Below are positions 6,190 to 7,098 of a DNA stretch of 7,098 nt, piece after piece. The position numbers and the translations under genes were made by a program. The stretch comes from Burkholderiales bacterium. GTDB lineage: Bacteria > Pseudomonadota > Gammaproteobacteria > Burkholderiales > Usitatibacteraceae. The notes below the pieces were generated by a model, which ran no database searches, had not been told where the DNA came from, and worked only from the letters and a program-made list of their open reading frames with translations. Position 1 is the first letter of the stretch; the number at the start of each line of letters is the position of its first letter. The stretch spans positions 1-7,098 of the forward strand of contig JAICTR010000148.1 in NCBI GenBank assembly GCA_025936275.1, written 5' to 3'.

Positions 6190-6279
6190 GGAAGGTTGGC
6201 CGAGCGGTTTAAGGCACCGGTCTTGAAAACCGGCAGGGGCGCAAGTCCCTCGTGAGTTCGAATCTCACACCTTCCGCCA
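6190..6279 (+). tRNA. tRNA-Ser(UGA)
   Basis: A complete class II tRNA with encoded CCA. The acceptor stem is GGAAGGT (6190-6196) with ACCTTCC (6269-6275), discriminator G6276 and CCA 6277-6279. The D arm is closed by GCC/GGC with an AGCGGTTTAA loop. The anticodon stem CCGGT/ACCGG encloses the loop CTTGAAA, giving anticodon TGA (UGA in RNA), which reads serine UCA and other UCN codons. A long variable arm (GGGGCGCAAGTCCC) and the discriminator G are serine hallmarks. The T arm is GTGAG-TTCGAAT-CTCAC. No T-rich terminator follows within 40 bases. The gene may share a transcript with the damaged copy upstream. Confidence 0.97.
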
Positions 6280-6319
6280 TCTTCCTGTCCAAATCAGTTC
6301 CATTACTGGTGCCCGTGGC

Positions 6320-6595
6320 CTATGGCAATACGACGGCAAGAAAGTCGGAACCAAGGTCCGGGATCGGCACAACCCCGTCCGGCATGCTGTCGCGCTCTTC
6401 CACGAACACGTAGATGAATGCTTCTTCATCGGAGCCGGGGAGGTGGCCGCTGGCATCGTAGCTGTACCTGAAAATCTTGTCGTCAAGCGCCACATCGAGC
6501 CCGCGTGGGATTCCGGCGTCAGTCCGGATCGGCCACACGGCCATTTGGCGATCGAGGCGCCCGCCGACGAAAAGGGTATGCATGGTCGCGCTCAT
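6320..6595 (-). CDS. Small hypothetical protein, 91 aa
   Basis: The protein begins MSATMHTLFVGGRLDRQ and has no membrane segment or signal peptide. The opening LFVGG-x-LD-x-Q, later KIFRYSYD at residues 41-48 and FIYVFVEE at 60-67, resembles small proteins of phage and accessory regions that start 'VGGPxDGQ' and have a Tyr-rich beta tail. The usual Pro and Gly of that motif are both Arg here. The second ATG (MHTL) is an equally good start; neither has a clear Shine-Dalgarno sequence. It is the first gene after the tRNA, in a stretch with weaker GC bias than the genes to the left, which fits accessory DNA. Function unknown. The frame is short enough that it could be non-coding, but the protein-like beta pattern argues for it. 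Confidence 0.5.
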   Translation of the reverse strand: MSATMHTLFVGGRLDRQMAVWPIRTDAGIPRGLDVALDDKIFRYSYDASGHLPGSDEEAFIYVFVEERDSMPDGVVPIPDLGSDFLAVVLP

Positions 6596-6736
6596 CGGAA
6601 GTGATACTACATGCGCCCGCGCGCGCCCTTTCCCGAGCGGGTCCAGCGACTTTGTCGCTTCGAGGACATTGCGGGTAACCGCCCAATCGCCTATCGGACA
6701 GCGGCTACAGCGCGTCCATCCCTCTTTGCACCGCAG
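6596..6736. other. Intergenic region upstream of the 91-aa gene
   Basis: No convincing gene is seen. There is a short perfect hairpin, AGCGAC (6645-6650) and GTCGCT (6654-6659), around a TTT loop, without a following T-run. No promoter stands out for the minus-strand gene to the left. Confidence 0.3.
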
Positions 6737-6964
6737 TTAGGGCTTGTCGAGGTCATCGCTCGACCGCCCGTTGATCTCCAGGAAATTGATTTCCACGACG
6801 AGCCCATGCTCGATCGGCTTGTCGAAGATCACGTGGTAGACGGGCCATCTGCCGGCGTTGGTCGGCAGCACCCACTCGGAGCCCTGGTTTGCCGCACCTA
6901 ATCGACGGCTTGCTTGAAGTGGTGGTCTTTCAATTGCGTGCCGGTGGAATCGCCACGCCTCGAC
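6737..6964 (-). pseudogene. Protein-like gene remnant without a usable start codon
   Basis: On the minus strand the frame reads into the stop TAA (complement of 6737-6739). Its last ~50 residues look like genuine protein: GSEWVLPTNAGRWPVYHVIF followed by DKPIEHGLVVEINFLEING and a charged tail ending DLDKP. No family is recognised. Upstream, the frame has no ATG before the stop codon of the histidine kinase, which is in the same frame. The only standard starts are internal, such as the GTG in WVLP, giving about 39 residues. A second open frame in the upstream half ends at TAG 6898-6900 with QLKDHHFKQAVD, so a frameshift may have joined two pieces of one gene. It is best read as a decayed fragment. 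Confidence 0.35.
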
Positions 6965-7098
6965 TCACTCGGCCCCGGTCCGGCTGCGATCTGGACCGGT
7001 GCGTGCCGCGACTCGTGGCAGGTCGATCGTGAAAACGCACCCACTGCCCGGAATGTCGCGCACCGACAACGTGCCTCCGTTTTCCTCCACGCTCTTGC
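6965..7098 (-). CDS. Sensor histidine kinase, C-terminal end (partial)
   Basis: The last 43 residues of a minus-strand gene whose body lies beyond the right edge of the window. The sequence KSVEENGGTLSVRDIPGSG followed by CVFTIDLP matches the end of the HATPase_c (GHKL) ATP-binding domain of two-component sensor kinases. In these, the consensus runs 'I-VEEHGG-x-I-x-V-x-S-x-PG-x-G-x-x-F-x-x-x-LP'. A non-conserved tail (RVAARTGPDRSRTGAE) ends at TGA (complement of 6965-6967). The N, G1 and G2 boxes, the phosphorylated His and any sensor domain are outside the window, so the signal and partner regulator are unknown. It reads towards the gene remnant and the small hypothetical gene, both on the same strand. 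Confidence 0.85.
   Translation of the reverse strand, partial: KSVEENGGTLSVRDIPGSGCVFTIDLPRVAARTGPDRSRTGAE

Larger units (their letters stand above)
6064..6225 (+). repeat. 41-base direct repeat of the tRNA-Ser 5' half (6064-6104 and 6185-6225)
   Basis: The two copies are identical over 41 bases, from GATAC just before the tRNA to CTTG in the anticodon loop, with a period of 121 bases. Similarity continues weakly to the left (TTGGATC against TTGAATT). To the right, the copies share another 11 bases (AAAACCGGCAG at 6162-6172 and 6226-6236) once the 57-base insert in the first copy is skipped. A direct repeat ending in a tRNA anticodon loop can arise by tandem duplication or by site-specific integration that rebuilds the 5' half of the tRNA. 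Confidence 0.9.

Noticed and set aside
6611..6901. A 96-residue plus-strand open frame
   Set aside because: It is antisense to a more protein-like minus-strand frame, has no ribosome binding site, and its composition is that of a shadow frame.
1..7098. CRISPR arrays, toxin-antitoxin pairs or a defence cassette
   Set aside because: No spaced short repeats, nuclease motifs or compact toxin-antitoxin gene pairs are seen on either strand.

Overview
The window is high-GC bacterial DNA. Its protein style points to a proteobacterium, most likely a betaproteobacterium. The pointers are a zinc-ribbon Nudix hydrolase of the 'IPEGD...RAIEPRYGLWTLPAGFMENGE' type, an RlmD-type rRNA methyltransferase, a BI-1/YccA membrane protein, and a secreted protease carrying WWNP-ESGWG repeats. 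This placement comes from recognising families, not from a database search.

Layout. Positions 1-82 hold the last codons of a plus-strand gene, possibly ending in a TrkA_C-like domain. Its stop overlaps the stop of a convergent minus-strand pair: a Nudix hydrolase (597-1139) followed by a 161-residue protein of unknown function (79-564). A 140-base divergent intergenic region separates the Nudix gene from a large secreted trypsin-like protease (1280-3730), which ends in two gapless 108-residue repeats. Four bases after the protease stop, rlmD (3735-5030) begins at a TTG codon. Between rlmD and the convergent BI-1/YccA gene (5172-5867, minus) lie a 92-base palindromic element that looks like two inverted REP units, and a bidirectional hairpin terminator.

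The most unusual part is at 6064-6279. A complete tRNA-Ser(UGA) at 6190-6279 is preceded, 121 bases upstream, by a damaged copy of its own 5' half. In the damaged copy the anticodon loop is interrupted by exactly 57 bases made of two abutting hairpins. The tRNA sequence then resumes for 11 bases and is lost. This is either a tRNA pseudogene with a hairpin insertion or a scar of site-specific recombination at a tRNA gene.

Downstream of the tRNA (6280-7098) the sequence looks accessory. It holds a small 91-residue hypothetical protein (minus), a protein-like fragment without a start codon (minus), and the C-terminal end of a sensor histidine kinase (minus, running off the window). No integrase, transposase, CRISPR array or obvious defence gene is visible. 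I found no complete new multi-gene system. The tRNA-Ser partial duplication with its hairpin insert is the best candidate for something undescribed.
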